Shown here: positions 24,889 through 35,867 of the stretch, one piece after another
How the letters are laid out: each line of letters starts with the position of its first letter
Position numbering within the stretch: the stretch's first letter is position 1
Source: Lachnospiraceae bacterium
Lineage (GTDB): Bacteria > Bacillota > Clostridia > Lachnospirales > Lachnospiraceae
DNA: 41,820 nt
Direction: 5' to 3'
NCBI GenBank assembly: GCA_017399445.1
Contig: JAFQCM010000104.1
Location: 1 to 41,820 of the forward strand
Program-made: the position numbers and the translations under genes
The notes under the pieces: model-generated
The model's database searches: none
What the model was told of the DNA's origin: nothing
Seen by the model: the letters and a program-made list of their open reading frames with translations, nothing else

Positions 24889-26592
24889 TTATGTCAAACT
24901 TTCGAATACATTGTATAGATCCAAAATTCCATATCCCCACTCTTGATTTGGGTGTTCTAAGAGGCGAGGACGGCGAGCACCTCGGATTAGGTAGTTTTTA
25001 AGTCCAATCCCATTGAGGTAAGGAACATTTTTCTCGACGATAGCCCATTCCAAAAAAAGTGCTATGGCACCGCAGGTATGGGCAGCGGCAATACTGGTAC
25101 CGGAGCGAGTGGTAAATCTACCGTTTGGAAGAGGCCCAATGATATTAACACCAGGAGCTGCAAAGCTAGGGGTAACAACATTATTGGCATTAAATCCTCG
25201 ACTGGCATTTAAATAGATACTGTCGTCCCGATAATCATAAGCAGTAGCAGTGATTGCATTGTTTGCATTTCCTGGAGAAGTAACTGTGGTGAAAGGTGAG
25301 GGACGAAGAAAATAAGTTTCTTCTGATAAAAAGGAAGTAACCGGAAGCCACATATGAAAGGTATCAGTTTGGATATTGCTACTTTGAATGGTGAATTTCC
25401 AGATTCCGGGAGCCGGGTTTACGAAACGAAACATGATAAGCTGTCGTCCGGACTGATTTTCAATTAAAATAAAGTTGACAAATATTATAGTTTTTAAAAA
25501 TACAAAACGCAACGTCTGTGCAGATGAGGTTGGTAACAAAAGAAGTTCTTCCTCTTCACCGGAAGGAGATAGTAGAGTTACTGTGTAAGAGGAGGGGGAA
25601 TTTCCCCAAAATTCCATGGTAAAGCCGGCTTCATTTTCTCCTACCCTTAATTCTACCTCATCGAAACCAAGGGTAGGATCAATGCCAGCGGAATAATGGT
25701 GTCTGGAATTTCCTTCATTTCCTGCTGCAACAGTAACAGCAGTTTGGGAAAAAGTATTTAGCCTGTTGATATATTGGGATAGAGGCATACCTCCTATATG
25801 TGCTCCCATACTTGTACCTAAAGGGATACAAATAGAAACAGGCATTTCTCCTAAGTCAATGGCACACCTTCTTACATAACTTAAAGCTGTCATAATATCA
25901 TCTTCCTGATAGGCAACTGCATCTTCAGGGATGACAAAATATTGGCGAAGATACTGTTTCGCAGGTTTGAGTTTTACAACAATTAAAGTTGATTCAGGAG
26001 CAGCGCCCATAAACTGTTCAGCAATATTTTCACCGCCGGCGGCAATACCGCTGATAAAAGTACCATGACCATCTGTATCCACAGAAGAAACTAGTTCCAA
26101 AGGAGTATCACTGGCTAAGGCGTTATCAATGTCTTCTTTTGTGTATTCGGCACCATAATTAAACTGAGTAGGGGGATGGTCACTGACAATAGTCTGATCC
26201 CAAAGATAAGCGATTCGGGAACTGCCATCAGGATTGCGAAAAAGTTCATTAGTATAATCAATACCGGAATCGATAATAGCCACAGCCACATTATTTCCGC
26301 GCAAAGGAATATAAGGATGATTGTGAAGTCTGGTGATTCCTGAGGCATTAAGACTTTGAGTGTCCATAGGAGCCAGGCATTTAGGAATGCTTACATAATT
26401 AGAACTGTTTAATTGTAATTGGGAAAATTCTTCTAATGGAATGTGGATAACAGCAAAATTGTTATTGATAATTGTTACATTATAATTGGTAAGTAATTCT
26501 TCTAAAAGGGGACGGGAAGCACTGTAATTGAAAATCAGGTCTGCATAATTTTCATCCATGGCAGGTGAAATTGGAAGGTTAGATTCTGGCAT
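24889..26592 (-). CDS. S8 family (subtilisin-like) serine peptidase, Csp-like
   Basis: A 567-residue subtilase without a signal peptide. The catalytic triad is complete: Asp 108 in VAIIDSGIDYTN, His 176 in DTDGHGTFISGIAAG and Ser 500 in RSGTSIAAAHTCG. The oxyanion region TVAAGNEGNS is present. The first 95 residues (LLTNYNVTIINNNFAVIHIP) look like the short prodomain of clostridial Csp proteases, which process SleC during spore germination. A long insert (about 300-420) between the His and Ser motifs is also a Csp trait. Csp membership is my best reading, but no sleC gene is near. The ribosome site is weak. It is transcribed alone, divergent from the ATP synthase operon. Confidence 0.85.
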   Translation of the reverse strand: MPESNLPISPAMDENYADLIFNYSASRPLLEELLTNYNVTIINNNFAVIHIPLEEFSQLQLNSSNYVSIPKCLAPMDTQSLNASGITRLHNHPYIPLRGNNVAVAIIDSGIDYTNELFRNPDGSSRIAYLWDQTIVSDHPPTQFNYGAEYTKEDIDNALASDTPLELVSSVDTDGHGTFISGIAAGGENIAEQFMGAAPESTLIVVKLKPAKQYLRQYFVIPEDAVAYQEDDIMTALSYVRRCAIDLGEMPVSICIPLGTSMGAHIGGMPLSQYINRLNTFSQTAVTVAAGNEGNSRHHYSAGIDPTLGFDEVELRVGENEAGFTMEFWGNSPSSYTVTLLSPSGEEEELLLLPTSSAQTLRFVFLKTIIFVNFILIENQSGRQLIMFRFVNPAPGIWKFTIQSSNIQTDTFHMWLPVTSFLSEETYFLRPSPFTTVTSPGNANNAITATAYDYRDDSIYLNASRGFNANNVVTPSFAAPGVNIIGPLPNGRFTTRSGTSIAAAHTCGAIALFLEWAIVEKNVPYLNGIGLKNYLIRGARRPRLLEHPNQEWGYGILDLYNVFESLT

Positions 26593-26945
26593 AAAAGGTA
26601 CCTTGAAAATAGAAATTTCTAATATCTTATGATAGACAACAACAAAATATGAATTATATATATTACATAAAAAAAGTTTAAAAATGATGAAAATTTAAAA
26701 AAAAATTCATTAATTTTGATTTATGGATAAGATGTAAAGTTTTGGATGAAACACAAAGTGGAAAAAGTGCCGAAAAATAGAAAAATAATGACAAGAAAAT
26801 ATTAAATGTGCACAAGAAAATGGGGGTTTATGAAAGGAATTATAGAGGAGTATTTGTAGAATGAAAAAGATTGACATTTGAAGATGAAAGCAGTAATGTG
26901 AAGTTATTAACAAACACTTTTACATGAATGAAAGGAAGTGAAGAA
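26593..26945. other. Divergent intergenic region, S8 peptidase / ATP synthase operon
   Basis: A 353-bp, very AT-rich gap. On the plus strand TTGACA (26871-26876) stands 17 nt before TAATGT (26894-26899), a candidate atp promoter with a poor -10. For the peptidase gene no clear sigmaA promoter is seen on the minus strand, as expected if a sporulation sigma factor reads it. No repeats, RNA fold or small genes stand out. Confidence 0.45.
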
Positions 26946-27638
26946 ATGGAAGCCTTTGTAGAAGAACTGTTAGAAGAACTAGAATGTAATGTGGTCTTTG
27001 AAATTCCTCTCTGGAATGGTATGAAAATCCCAGTGTTAGAATCAGTGGTTGTCACCTGGATTATTATGGCTGTACTAATTATTTTGTCTAAAGTTTTGGT
27101 GAGAAATTTAAAAATTGATCATGTAGATAAAAAACAGTTGTTATTAGAGTCAGCAATAAGTTGGATATATAATTTCTTTTATGACATTCTTGGAGAACAT
27201 GGGAAACGTTATATACCATATATGATAACAGTAATTGTGTACATAGGATTTGCTAACGTTATAGGTTTGTTTGGAATGAAGCCCCCTACCAAGGATATGA
27301 ATGTTACGATAGCATTATCTGTTATGAGTATTGTTGTGGTTGAATATGCAGGAATTCATAAAAAAGGTGTAAAAGGCTGGATAAAAGGTTTTGCAGAGCC
27401 GGTGGCAATTGTGGCACCTATTAATGTATTAGAGTTATTTATTCGTCCATTATCTTTATGTATGCGACTTTTTGGTAATGTACTTGGTGCATTCGTAGTA
27501 ATGGAATTAATTAAATTATGTATCCCGGTATTTGTACCGGCAGTATTCAGCTGTTATTTTGATATTTTTGACGGCCTGATTCAGGCCTATGTGTTTGTAT
27601 TCTTGACCTCATTATTTATCAAAGAGGCAATAGAATAG
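26946..27638 (+). CDS. atpB: ATP synthase Fo subunit a
   Basis: A 230-residue membrane subunit that forms the ion half-channels next to the c ring. The critical Arg is in the helix RPLSLCMRLFGNVLGAFVVMELI (about 170-192), and the last helix is GLIQAYVFVFLTSLFIKEAIE. About five to six membrane helices are evident. The ATG at 26946 is chosen because AAAGGAAG lies about 8 bases upstream; an in-frame ATG at 26928 has no ribosome site. This is the first gene of the complete atpBEFHAGDC operon. No atpI gene precedes it. Confidence 0.93.
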   Translation: MEAFVEELLEELECNVVFEIPLWNGMKIPVLESVVVTWIIMAVLIILSKVLVRNLKIDHVDKKQLLLESAISWIYNFFYDILGEHGKRYIPYMITVIVYIGFANVIGLFGMKPPTKDMNVTIALSVMSIVVVEYAGIHKKGVKGWIKGFAEPVAIVAPINVLELFIRPLSLCMRLFGNVLGAFVVMELIKLCIPVFVPAVFSCYFDIFDGLIQAYVFVFLTSLFIKEAIE

Positions 27639-27671
27639 AAGAAAAGCTAGTGGCTTTAAATGAAAAAATAA

Positions 27672-27929
<258 letters not shown>

Positions 27930-27952
27930 TTTAAGAAAGCAGGTGGGTAAAG

Positions 27953-28450
27953 GTGTTAAAACTTGATTTATGGAATATAGTCTTTACCGTTATTAACCTT
28001 CTTGTTTTATACATTGCAATGAGCAAGTTTCTAATTGGTCCGGTAACAGCAATTATGGAGAAAAGAAAAGAACTTATTGATGGACAGCTGGAACATGCAG
28101 CGAAAACGGAAGAAGAAGCGCTGCAGCTTAAGGCTGATTATGAAAAAGATTTAAGTTCTGCCAAAGAAGAATCCAGAGCAATTGTTGAAAAAGCCCGTAA
28201 TGACGGAAAAGCAGAATATGACCGAATTGTAAAAGAAGCAGACGAAAAAGCTTCTGAAATTATCAGTAAAGCAAATAAAACCATTGAATTGGAAAGACAG
28301 AAAACTTTGCAAGATATGGAAAGCGAAATTGCAGGTCTTGCACTGGCAGCAGCAGCCAAGATTATGAACGACAAGCAGGATGATAACACAGCACTTTATA
28401 ATAAGTTTTTAGCAAAAGCAGGTGATGCCAATGACGCAGCTGGCAATTAA
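27953..28450 (+). CDS. atpF: ATP synthase Fo subunit b
   Basis: A 165-residue peripheral-stalk subunit. One N-terminal membrane helix (about 8-28: IVFTVINLLVLYIAMSKFL) is followed by a long, charged, alanine-rich coiled coil to the C-terminus. The family phrase FLIGPVTAIMEKRKELI is seen just after the membrane. The start is GTG behind AGGTGGG. The 3' end overlaps atpH by 20 nt, indicating coupled translation. Confidence 0.92.
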   Translation: MLKLDLWNIVFTVINLLVLYIAMSKFLIGPVTAIMEKRKELIDGQLEHAAKTEEEALQLKADYEKDLSSAKEESRAIVEKARNDGKAEYDRIVKEADEKASEIISKANKTIELERQKTLQDMESEIAGLALAAAAKIMNDKQDDNTALYNKFLAKAGDANDAAGN

Positions 28451-28934
28451 TTATGGAATCGTATTATATGAATTAAATATTCCAAAAGAAGAATTAAATA
28501 CACAAAGAAAAATTTTGCATGAAACAGAAGAACTGATTGCATGTCTTACCAGTCCAATTGTTTCCATAAAAGCAAAACATAATGTGATTGATAAAATCTT
28601 CAAAGGAAAATTTAAAAATTTTCTAAAGAAATTGTGCGATTATAACAGCATGAGTTATATCCATGAGATTTTAAAAGCCTATGATTTACATAAAAATGAA
28701 ATAGAGGGAAAGTTAGAAGGAGAACTTCTTTATGTGGCTCCTCCAACGGAAACCCAGCTTCAGGAAATCAAGGCGTTTTTATGTAAGAAATATAATAAAA
28801 AATCTGTAGAATTGCAGATGAAACAGACTCCGGAATTACTTGGTGGATTTGTCATCCGAACAGGAAACTATGAGTTTGACTGGAGTTATGCAGGACGTTT
28901 GAAAGCCTTGCAGCAAAAATTAGTGAAAAAATAA
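28431..28934 (+). CDS. atpH: ATP synthase F1 subunit delta
   Basis: A 167-residue subunit that joins the peripheral stalk to the top of F1. It starts [17 protein letters not shown], has the helical N-domain and ends with the family signature [13 protein letters not shown] [21 protein letters not shown]. The ATG at 28431, inside atpF, fits AGGTGAT upstream; a GTG nine bases earlier is the alternative. The stop comes 16 nt before atpA. Confidence 0.9.
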   Translation: MTQLAINYGIVLYELNIPKEELNTQRKILHETEELIACLTSPIVSIKAKHNVIDKIFKGKFKNFLKKLCDYNSMSYIHEILKAYDLHKNEIEGKLEGELLYVAPPTETQLQEIKAFLCKKYNKKSVELQMKQTPELLGGFVIRTGNYEFDWSYAGRLKALQQKLVKK

Positions 28935-28950
28935 ACCGGAGGTGAGAAGT

Positions 28951-30459
28951 GTGAGCACAATCAGTTCAGAAGAAATTATATCCATACTGAAAAGTGAAAT
29001 CGAAAATTATGATTTGGAAACAGGTGAACAGGAAGTTGGAAATGTCATCTGGGTAGGTGACGGAATTGCTATGGTATACGGAATAGACCATGCAATGTAT
29101 GGCGAAATTGTTATTTTCGACACTGGTGTTAAAGGTATGGTACAGGATATTCGCCGTAATGAAATTGGTTGTATCTTATTTGGAAAGGACACAGGAATTA
29201 AGGAAGGAACCAAGGTAAAACGCACAGGAAAGAGAGCAGGAATTCCGGTGGGGGATGCTTTTCTTGGAAGAATTGTAGATGCCTTAGGTGCTCCAATTGA
29301 TGGAAAGGGAGACATTCCATCCGATGAATATCGCCCAATTGAGCAGGAGGCTCCAGGTATTGTAGAACGTAAATCAGTAACTGTACCACTGGAAACAGGT
29401 ATTCTTGCTATCGACTCTATGTTCCCAATTGGACGTGGACAGAGAGAATTGATTATCGGAGACAGACAAACTGGTAAAACTTCCATTGCTATTGATGCTA
29501 TCTTAAACCAGAAGGGAAAAGATGTTATTTGTATTTATGTGGCAATTGGACAAAAAGCATCAACAGTTGCAAAAATTGTGTCAACTTTAAATAAACATGA
29601 TGCTATGAATTATTCCATTGTAGTATCTGCAACCGCTAGTGATTCTGCACCATTGCAGTACATAGCTCCATATTCTGCAACCGCATTGGCAGAATACTTT
29701 ATGTATAAAGGAAAAGATGTACTAATTGTATATGATGATTTATCAAAGCATGCAGTGGCATATCGTGCATTATCACTGTTGTTAGAACGTTCTCCGGGAC
29801 GTGAAGCTTATCCGGGAGATGTATTCTATCTTCATTCCAGATTACTGGAACGTTCCAGTCGTCTTAGTGATGAATTTGGTGGAGGCTCTATTACAGCACT
29901 TCCGATTATTGAAACGCAGGCAGGAGATGTATCTGCTTATATTCCAACCAACGTAATTTCCATTACCGATGGTCAGATTTTCCTGGAAAGTGATTTATTC
30001 TTCTCAGGTATGCGCCCGGCAGTAAATGTGGGTCTTTCTGTATCTCGTGTAGGTGGTGCTGCTCAAACAAAAGCAATGAAAAAAGCAGCGGGTTCTATTC
30101 GTATTGATTTGGCTCAGTTTAGAGAAATGGAAGTATTTACTCAGTTCAGTTCCGACTTGGATGCGGCTACCAAAGAACAGCTTCAATATGGTACAGGATT
30201 AATGGAATTATTAAAGCAGCCACTTTGTAATCCATTAAGTCTTCATGAACAGGTAATTACTCTTTGTACTGCAACCAATAAGATTATGCTAGATGTGGAA
30301 AAACGCAAAGTGAAAGAATTCCAGATGGACATGCTGAAATATTTTGATTCTGTTCATCCGGAAATTGGAAAAGAAATTGAAGAAACCAAAGTCCTTACAG
30401 AGGAAATGATTGCTAAGATTATAGAAACAGCAAAGGAATATAAGAGTAGTAGGTGTTAA
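28951..30459 (+). CDS. atpA: ATP synthase F1 subunit alpha
   Basis: A 502-residue non-catalytic nucleotide-binding subunit of F1. The N-terminal beta barrel includes [11 protein letters not shown]. The P-loop is [15 protein letters not shown] (about 168-182). [46 protein letters not shown] sequence and [20 protein letters not shown] (arginine finger region) are intact. The GTG at 28951 ([14 protein letters not shown]) is chosen over GTG 28942, because GGAGG overlaps the earlier codon and is eight bases before the later one. Confidence 0.97.
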   Translation: MSTISSEEIISILKSEIENYDLETGEQEVGNVIWVGDGIAMVYGIDHAMYGEIVIFDTGVKGMVQDIRRNEIGCILFGKDTGIKEGTKVKRTGKRAGIPVGDAFLGRIVDALGAPIDGKGDIPSDEYRPIEQEAPGIVERKSVTVPLETGILAIDSMFPIGRGQRELIIGDRQTGKTSIAIDAILNQKGKDVICIYVAIGQKASTVAKIVSTLNKHDAMNYSIVVSATASDSAPLQYIAPYSATALAEYFMYKGKDVLIVYDDLSKHAVAYRALSLLLERSPGREAYPGDVFYLHSRLLERSSRLSDEFGGGSITALPIIETQAGDVSAYIPTNVISITDGQIFLESDLFFSGMRPAVNVGLSVSRVGGAAQTKAMKKAAGSIRIDLAQFREMEVFTQFSSDLDAATKEQLQYGTGLMELLKQPLCNPLSLHEQVITLCTATNKIMLDVEKRKVKEFQMDMLKYFDSVHPEIGKEIEETKVLTEEMIAKIIETAKEYKSSRC

Positions 30460-30460
30460 T

Positions 30461-31351
30461 ATGGCAAATGCAAGAGAAATCCAAAGCAGAATGAAAAGTA
30501 TCCAGGATACGATGAAAATTACAAATGCTATGTATATGATTTCCTCTTCTAAGCTAAAGAAGGCAAAAGATGCCCTTGCAGCAACTGAACCTTATTTCTT
30601 TACTCTCCAGATGACCATTGGTCGAATTTTAAGACATATGCCGGATGTGCATAATGTTTATTTTGATGAAAGAAAGCATATTGAAGAGATACACAGAAAA
30701 AAAGGTTATATTGTGGTTACTGCAGACAAGGGGCTTGCCGGTGCATACAATCATAACGTAATTAAACTTGCAGAAGAACATTTAGACGAAAGCGATAGTC
30801 CTTTGTTGTTTGCGGTAGGTGAATTGGGAAGGCATTATTTTACAAAGCGGCATGTGCCGATTGAAGAAACCTTTCACTATACTGTACAGAATCCATCTAT
30901 GAACCGTGCCAGAAATATTGCGGAACGTGTATTGGAATTGTATAAGGAAGGAAAATTGGATGATGTGTATATCATTTATACCAAAATGACAGGAGCGGTT
31001 CAGGTGGAAACAGAAATGCTGCAACTCCTGCCATTAAAGCACAGTGAGTTTGGTTCCGCACCTATAGGAGTGCCATTAGAAGAAATCGCTATGAATCCAT
31101 CTCCAGAAGCAGTAATGGAAAACATTGCTCCAAACTATGTGTCAGGTTTTATATATGGTGCTTTGGTAGAATCTTTTGCAAGTGAACATAATTCCCGAAT
31201 GATGGCTATGGAAACGGCAACGAAAAGTGCTAAAGATATGCTTAGGGAACTGGAAATAGAATTTAATCGTGTCCGTCAGGCAGCAATTACTCAAGAAATT
31301 ACAGAAGTAATTGCCGGTGCAAAGGCACAAAAACATAAAAAGAAATCCTAA
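30461..31351 (+). CDS. atpG: ATP synthase F1 subunit gamma
   Basis: A 296-residue central rotor shaft. The N-terminal helix ANAREIQSRMKSIQDTMKITNAM and the C-terminal helix with ASEHNSRMMAMETATKSAKDML, NRVRQAAITQEITEVIAGA form the conserved coiled coil. The central part contains VVTADKGLAGAYNHNV. The ATG lies two bases after the atpA stop, with GTAGGTG as a moderate ribosome site inside atpA. Confidence 0.95.
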   Translation: MANAREIQSRMKSIQDTMKITNAMYMISSSKLKKAKDALAATEPYFFTLQMTIGRILRHMPDVHNVYFDERKHIEEIHRKKGYIVVTADKGLAGAYNHNVIKLAEEHLDESDSPLLFAVGELGRHYFTKRHVPIEETFHYTVQNPSMNRARNIAERVLELYKEGKLDDVYIIYTKMTGAVQVETEMLQLLPLKHSEFGSAPIGVPLEEIAMNPSPEAVMENIAPNYVSGFIYGALVESFASEHNSRMMAMETATKSAKDMLRELEIEFNRVRQAAITQEITEVIAGAKAQKHKKKS

Positions 31352-31377
31352 GAGAGGAGGCTTCCTCACTACAGTGA

Positions 31378-32790
<1,413 letters not shown>

Positions 32791-32803
32791 GGAGTGAAGG
32801 TCT

Positions 32804-33211
32804 ATGAATACATTCTATTTGAAAGTAATCGCCAGTGACAGAACCTTTTTTGCAGGAAGATGTCAGGCTCTTACGGTTCCGGCACTGGATGGTGAAGTAG
32901 GTATTATGGCTCACCATGAAAATATGGTTATGGCAATTGCAATGGGTGAAATGCGTATCACTGACGAAGAGGGAAAGAAAATCAATGTAGTAGTAGGTAC
33001 TGGGTTTGCTCAGATGATGAATAATCGTGTTACTGTGCTGGTGGATACAGCAGAATTGCCGGAAGAAATTGATATTAGACGAGCTAGGGAAGCGAAGGAA
33101 AGAGCGGAAGAACAGTTAAGACAGAAACAAAGTATTCAGGAGTATTATCATTCCCAGGCTTCGTTGGCAAGGGCTATGTCACGATTGAAGGCTACAAGTA
33201 AATATAAGTAA
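32804..33211 (+). CDS. atpC: ATP synthase F1 subunit epsilon
   Basis: A 135-residue subunit that sits at the foot of the rotor and can inhibit ATP hydrolysis. The beta-sandwich N-domain (about 1-85) shows LTVPALDGEVGIMAHHENMVMAI. The C-terminal helical hairpin (about 88-135) contains the IDIRRAREAKERAEEQL motif. GGAGTG precedes the ATG, 13 nt after atpD. It closes the operon, and a large structured RNA starts 13 nt beyond its stop. Confidence 0.93.
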   Translation: MNTFYLKVIASDRTFFAGRCQALTVPALDGEVGIMAHHENMVMAIAMGEMRITDEEGKKINVVVGTGFAQMMNNRVTVLVDTAELPEEIDIRRAREAKERAEEQLRQKQSIQEYYHSQASLARAMSRLKATSKYK

Positions 33212-33223
33212 GTTGGTTGGATA

Positions 33224-33423
33224 CACGGACGCCGGGAACCGGCACCACTACTGCTTCAGAAGACAGAGACAACGCTACGGTGAACTAACTATTAACTATG
33301 ACTAAGGCTCTCGGGTAATGACCTAGAATCTAAGTCTTTGTAAATAGTGGATTTTACCTCTGCTAAGAACGTCTCTTAATTGTCTTATGAAGAAGTAGTG
33401 GTGCCGGTTCTCGGTCGTTTGTG
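33224..33423 (+). ncRNA. Large structured RNA, probably raiA class
   Basis: The 5' arm GAACCGGCACCACTACT (33236-33252) pairs perfectly over 17 bp with 33394-33410. The helix continues outward with wobble pairs and one bulge to 33224/33423. Inside it are AGACA/TGTCT (33261-33265, 33381-33385) and GAGAC/GTCTC (33266-33270, 33371-33375). Smaller hairpins lie in the core: GTAAA/TTTAC at 33340-33357, and an imperfect one at 33320-33336. Core sequence such as AACGCTACGGTGAAC looks conserved-RNA-like. The roughly 200-nt size and multibranched shape fit the raiA RNA motif of gut Clostridia, but I give the class from memory. Strand is set by gene context and is not proven. Confidence 0.65.
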
Positions 33424-33456
33424 GAATTCGCCAGGTGTGAGGGTTGAAAAATATTG

Positions 33457-33466
33457 TTGTATACAA
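33457..33466. promoter_or_regulatory. Palindrome TTGTATACAA upstream of hemA -10
   Basis: A perfect 10-bp palindrome, identical to the core of the palindrome upstream of pflB (338-347). It lies about 22-31 bp upstream of the hemA -10 element, overlapping the -35 region, where a bound repressor or activator could act. Confidence 0.4.
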
Positions 33467-33487
33467 GAAAATGAGTGGAAAAAGTGT

Positions 33488-33496
33488 TGCTATAAT
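33488..33496 (+). promoter_or_regulatory. Extended -10 promoter of the hem operon
   Basis: TGCTATAAT is a perfect extended -10 element, 77 bp upstream of the hemA ATG. No consensus -35 is present. The position after the structured RNA means hem transcripts starting here would not carry that RNA. Confidence 0.6.
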
Positions 33497-33573
33497 ATGG
33501 GAAAATGAGAGGGAAAAGAAACATTATTGTATGGAAAAAGAATTATAGTACATTATGAGAGAAAGGACTTACC

Positions 33574-34812
33574 ATGGAGAAGAAAATTAACATTCAAATG
33601 TTAGGAATCGACCATAAGACAGCATCCCTGGATGAGAGAGCATTGTTTTCCTTTACCAAAAAGAATATGCAGCAGGCAATGGAAAACATAAGGCAAAACT
33701 CAGGCATTCTGGGGGTTGTAATTCTTTCCACTTGCAATCGAATGGAAATCTGGGTAAGTATAAACGAAAAATTTCAGGATGATTTATATGGAATATTATG
33801 TGGAATAAAAGAAATTCAGGGAGAAAAGTATCAGAATCTATTTCGAAAAAGACAGGGAAAAGAGGCGGTAAAGCATTTATTTTCCTTAAGTGCCGGCTTA
33901 AAATCCCAGATTTTAGGGGAGGACCAGATACTGACTCAGGTAAAAGATGCCCTGACGTTTGCCAGGGAAAATTATTGCACAGACCAGGTATTAGAAGTAC
34001 TGTTTCGGAAGGCAATTACAGCAGCAAAAAAGGTAAAGACAGAAGTAATCCTTTCCAAAGCAAATTATTCTGTTATCCATAGGGCAGTGGAGGTTTTACA
34101 AGAAAAAGGGATTACATTGGAAGGGAAAACCTGTATGGTCATTGGAAATGGAGAAATGGGAAGATTAACAGCAGAAGTTCTCATGGAGCAAGGGGCTGAT
34201 GTAACAGTTACAGTGCGGCAGTATCGAAGTGGTATGGTGAATATTCCGAAGGATTGCAAAAGGATTAATTATGGAGACCGGGTAGAATTTTTGAAAAAAT
34301 GCCAAATGGTAGTAAGTGCTACAGCTAGTCCGAATTTTACCTTTATTCCTGAAATGTTCCAGGAACTGCCAATAGAAAAAGAATTGCTTTTAATTGATTT
34401 AGCAGTTCCAAGAGACATTCACCCAAAGGTATCAGAAGTGCCAGGAGTTACTCTTTATAACGTAGATAGTTTTCAAGCGGAAAGTTTAGATTCTGTTCAA
34501 CAGAAAGAAATAAAACAGGCAAAAGAAATTTTAAGAGTATATAAAAAGGAATTTTATGACTGGTATGAAGGCAGAGAGTTGATCCCAGTGATTGAAGAAA
34601 TAAAGAAAAATATAGCAGATGATGCAAGTCTCCGCTTGACAAAAGTAATGAAAAAAGCCTCTTTAGAACCCAAAGAAAAAGAAAAGCTTACTTCGGAAAT
34701 TCATCAGGCTATGGAAAAAACCATGGGAAAATTATTGTTTGAATTAAAAGACCAGATAAGTGAAGAAACTTATCGGGAATGTATTGGTGCTATGGAAAAG
34801 ATATTTATTTAG
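33574..34812 (+). CDS. hemA: Glutamyl-tRNA reductase
   Basis: A 412-residue enzyme that reduces glutamyl-tRNA to glutamate-1-semialdehyde, the entry step of C5 tetrapyrrole synthesis. GIDHKTASLDERALFSF and the catalytic Cys 54 in ILSTCNRMEIW are intact. SLSAGLKSQILGEDQILTQVKDA follows, then the NADPH domain (CMVIGNGEMGRLTAEVL, about 183-199) and a C-terminal dimerisation helix. AAAGGAC precedes the ATG. It heads a seven-gene rightward cluster. No cobalamin riboswitch was recognised in its leader. Confidence 0.96.
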   Translation: MEKKINIQMLGIDHKTASLDERALFSFTKKNMQQAMENIRQNSGILGVVILSTCNRMEIWVSINEKFQDDLYGILCGIKEIQGEKYQNLFRKRQGKEAVKHLFSLSAGLKSQILGEDQILTQVKDALTFARENYCTDQVLEVLFRKAITAAKKVKTEVILSKANYSVIHRAVEVLQEKGITLEGKTCMVIGNGEMGRLTAEVLMEQGADVTVTVRQYRSGMVNIPKDCKRINYGDRVEFLKKCQMVVSATASPNFTFIPEMFQELPIEKELLLIDLAVPRDIHPKVSEVPGVTLYNVDSFQAESLDSVQQKEIKQAKEILRVYKKEFYDWYEGRELIPVIEEIKKNIADDASLRLTKVMKKASLEPKEKEKLTSEIHQAMEKTMGKLLFELKDQISEETYRECIGAMEKIFI

Positions 34813-34867
34813 TAAAGATTAGGTAACAATTAGAAGAAATTAGACAGAAATTTAGCAGGAGAGTGTT

Positions 34868-35764
34868 ATGAAAAAGGTTGTGATTGGAAGCAGGGAAAGT
34901 AAGCTTGCAGTAATTCAGTCAGAAATAGTGGCAGATTACATTCGAGAAAATCGGAGAGAAATAGAAGTTGAACTTCTTACCATGAAAACTACCGGTGATA
35001 AGATTTTAGATAAAACATTAGATAAAATCGGTGGGAAAGGACTCTTTGTAAAAGAACTGGATAAGGCATTGTTGGATGGAAGAAGTGATTTATCTGTACA
35101 TAGTTTGAAAGACATGCCTATGGAAGTGTCTGAAATGCTTCCTATTGTAGCCTGCTCCCAACGGGAAGATCCCAGAGACGTGCTGGTATTGCCAAAAGGT
35201 GTAGAGGAAATTGATTTTTCTAAGCCCATTGGTACTTCCAGTTTACGAAGAACGTTACAGCTGAAAAAACTTTATCCACAAGCAGAATTTAAAAGCATTC
35301 GGGGAAATGTGGTTTCCAGATTACGAAAATTAGATGAAGGGGAATATAGTGCCGTTATACTGGCAGCGGCAGGATTAAAGCGTTTAGGACTAGAGTCCAG
35401 AATCAGCCGTTACTTTGAACCAGAAGAAGTGATTCCTGCTGCAGGACAGGGAATTCTTGCTGTTCAGGGAAGACAGGGAGAAGATTACAAATATTTGTCA
35501 GGATTTCATCATGAAGATGTGATGTTTGTGGCAAAAGGAGAAAGAGCCTTTGTGAAAGAATTAAATGGAGGCTGCAGTTCCCCAGTGGCGGCTTATGGAA
35601 AGATAGAAAATGATATGCTTACATTACTGGGGCTTTATTATGAAGAAGGAGAAACTACCTATAATATAGGAAGTATTCAGGGAAGAAAAGAAGCAGCAGA
35701 AACTTTGGGAATAGAACTGGCAAAAAGGTTGCGAGAACAACATAAACATCAAGAAAATCCGTAG
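34868..35764 (+). CDS. hemC: Hydroxymethylbilane synthase (porphobilinogen deaminase)
   Basis: A 298-residue enzyme that links four porphobilinogens into hydroxymethylbilane. It starts KKVVIGSRESKLAVIQS, has LDKIGGKGLFVKELDKALLDGRSDLSVHSLKDMP with the catalytic Asp, and GTSSLRR. The dipyrromethane cofactor Cys is residue 236 in NGGCSSPVAAYG. AGGAGAG precedes the ATG. The 103-nt gap to the next gene is an A-rich, AGAA-type stretch with no clear element. Confidence 0.96.
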   Translation: MKKVVIGSRESKLAVIQSEIVADYIRENRREIEVELLTMKTTGDKILDKTLDKIGGKGLFVKELDKALLDGRSDLSVHSLKDMPMEVSEMLPIVACSQREDPRDVLVLPKGVEEIDFSKPIGTSSLRRTLQLKKLYPQAEFKSIRGNVVSRLRKLDEGEYSAVILAAAGLKRLGLESRISRYFEPEEVIPAAGQGILAVQGRQGEDYKYLSGFHHEDVMFVAKGERAFVKELNGGCSSPVAAYGKIENDMLTLLGLYYEEGETTYNIGSIQGRKEAAETLGIELAKRLREQHKHQENP

Positions 35765-35867
35765 TAAGAAGAAGTAGTAGAAAAGGTAATAAAATCAGTA
35801 AAAAAATAGTAGAGAAAAAGCAGTTGATAAAGCTGAACAAAGAAAAGTAGCAGAAAGGAACAAAAAC

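Noticed and set aside
26710..26913. Small open frame on the minus strand in the peptidase/atp gap
   Set aside because: No ribosome site and a Phe/His/Cys-rich product; it looks like chance in AT-rich DNA.
33212..33573. Cobalamin riboswitch before hemA
   Set aside because: The hem cluster makes one plausible, but the B12-box and GCCACTG-type elements were not found. The closing helix and core do not match that fold, and the predicted hemA promoter lies after the structured part.
35272..35280. Perfect DnaA box TTATCCACA inside hemC, and another (TGTGGATAA) at 37840-37848 in hemB
   Set aside because: Both are single boxes inside coding sequence, with no neighbours; about the number expected by chance.
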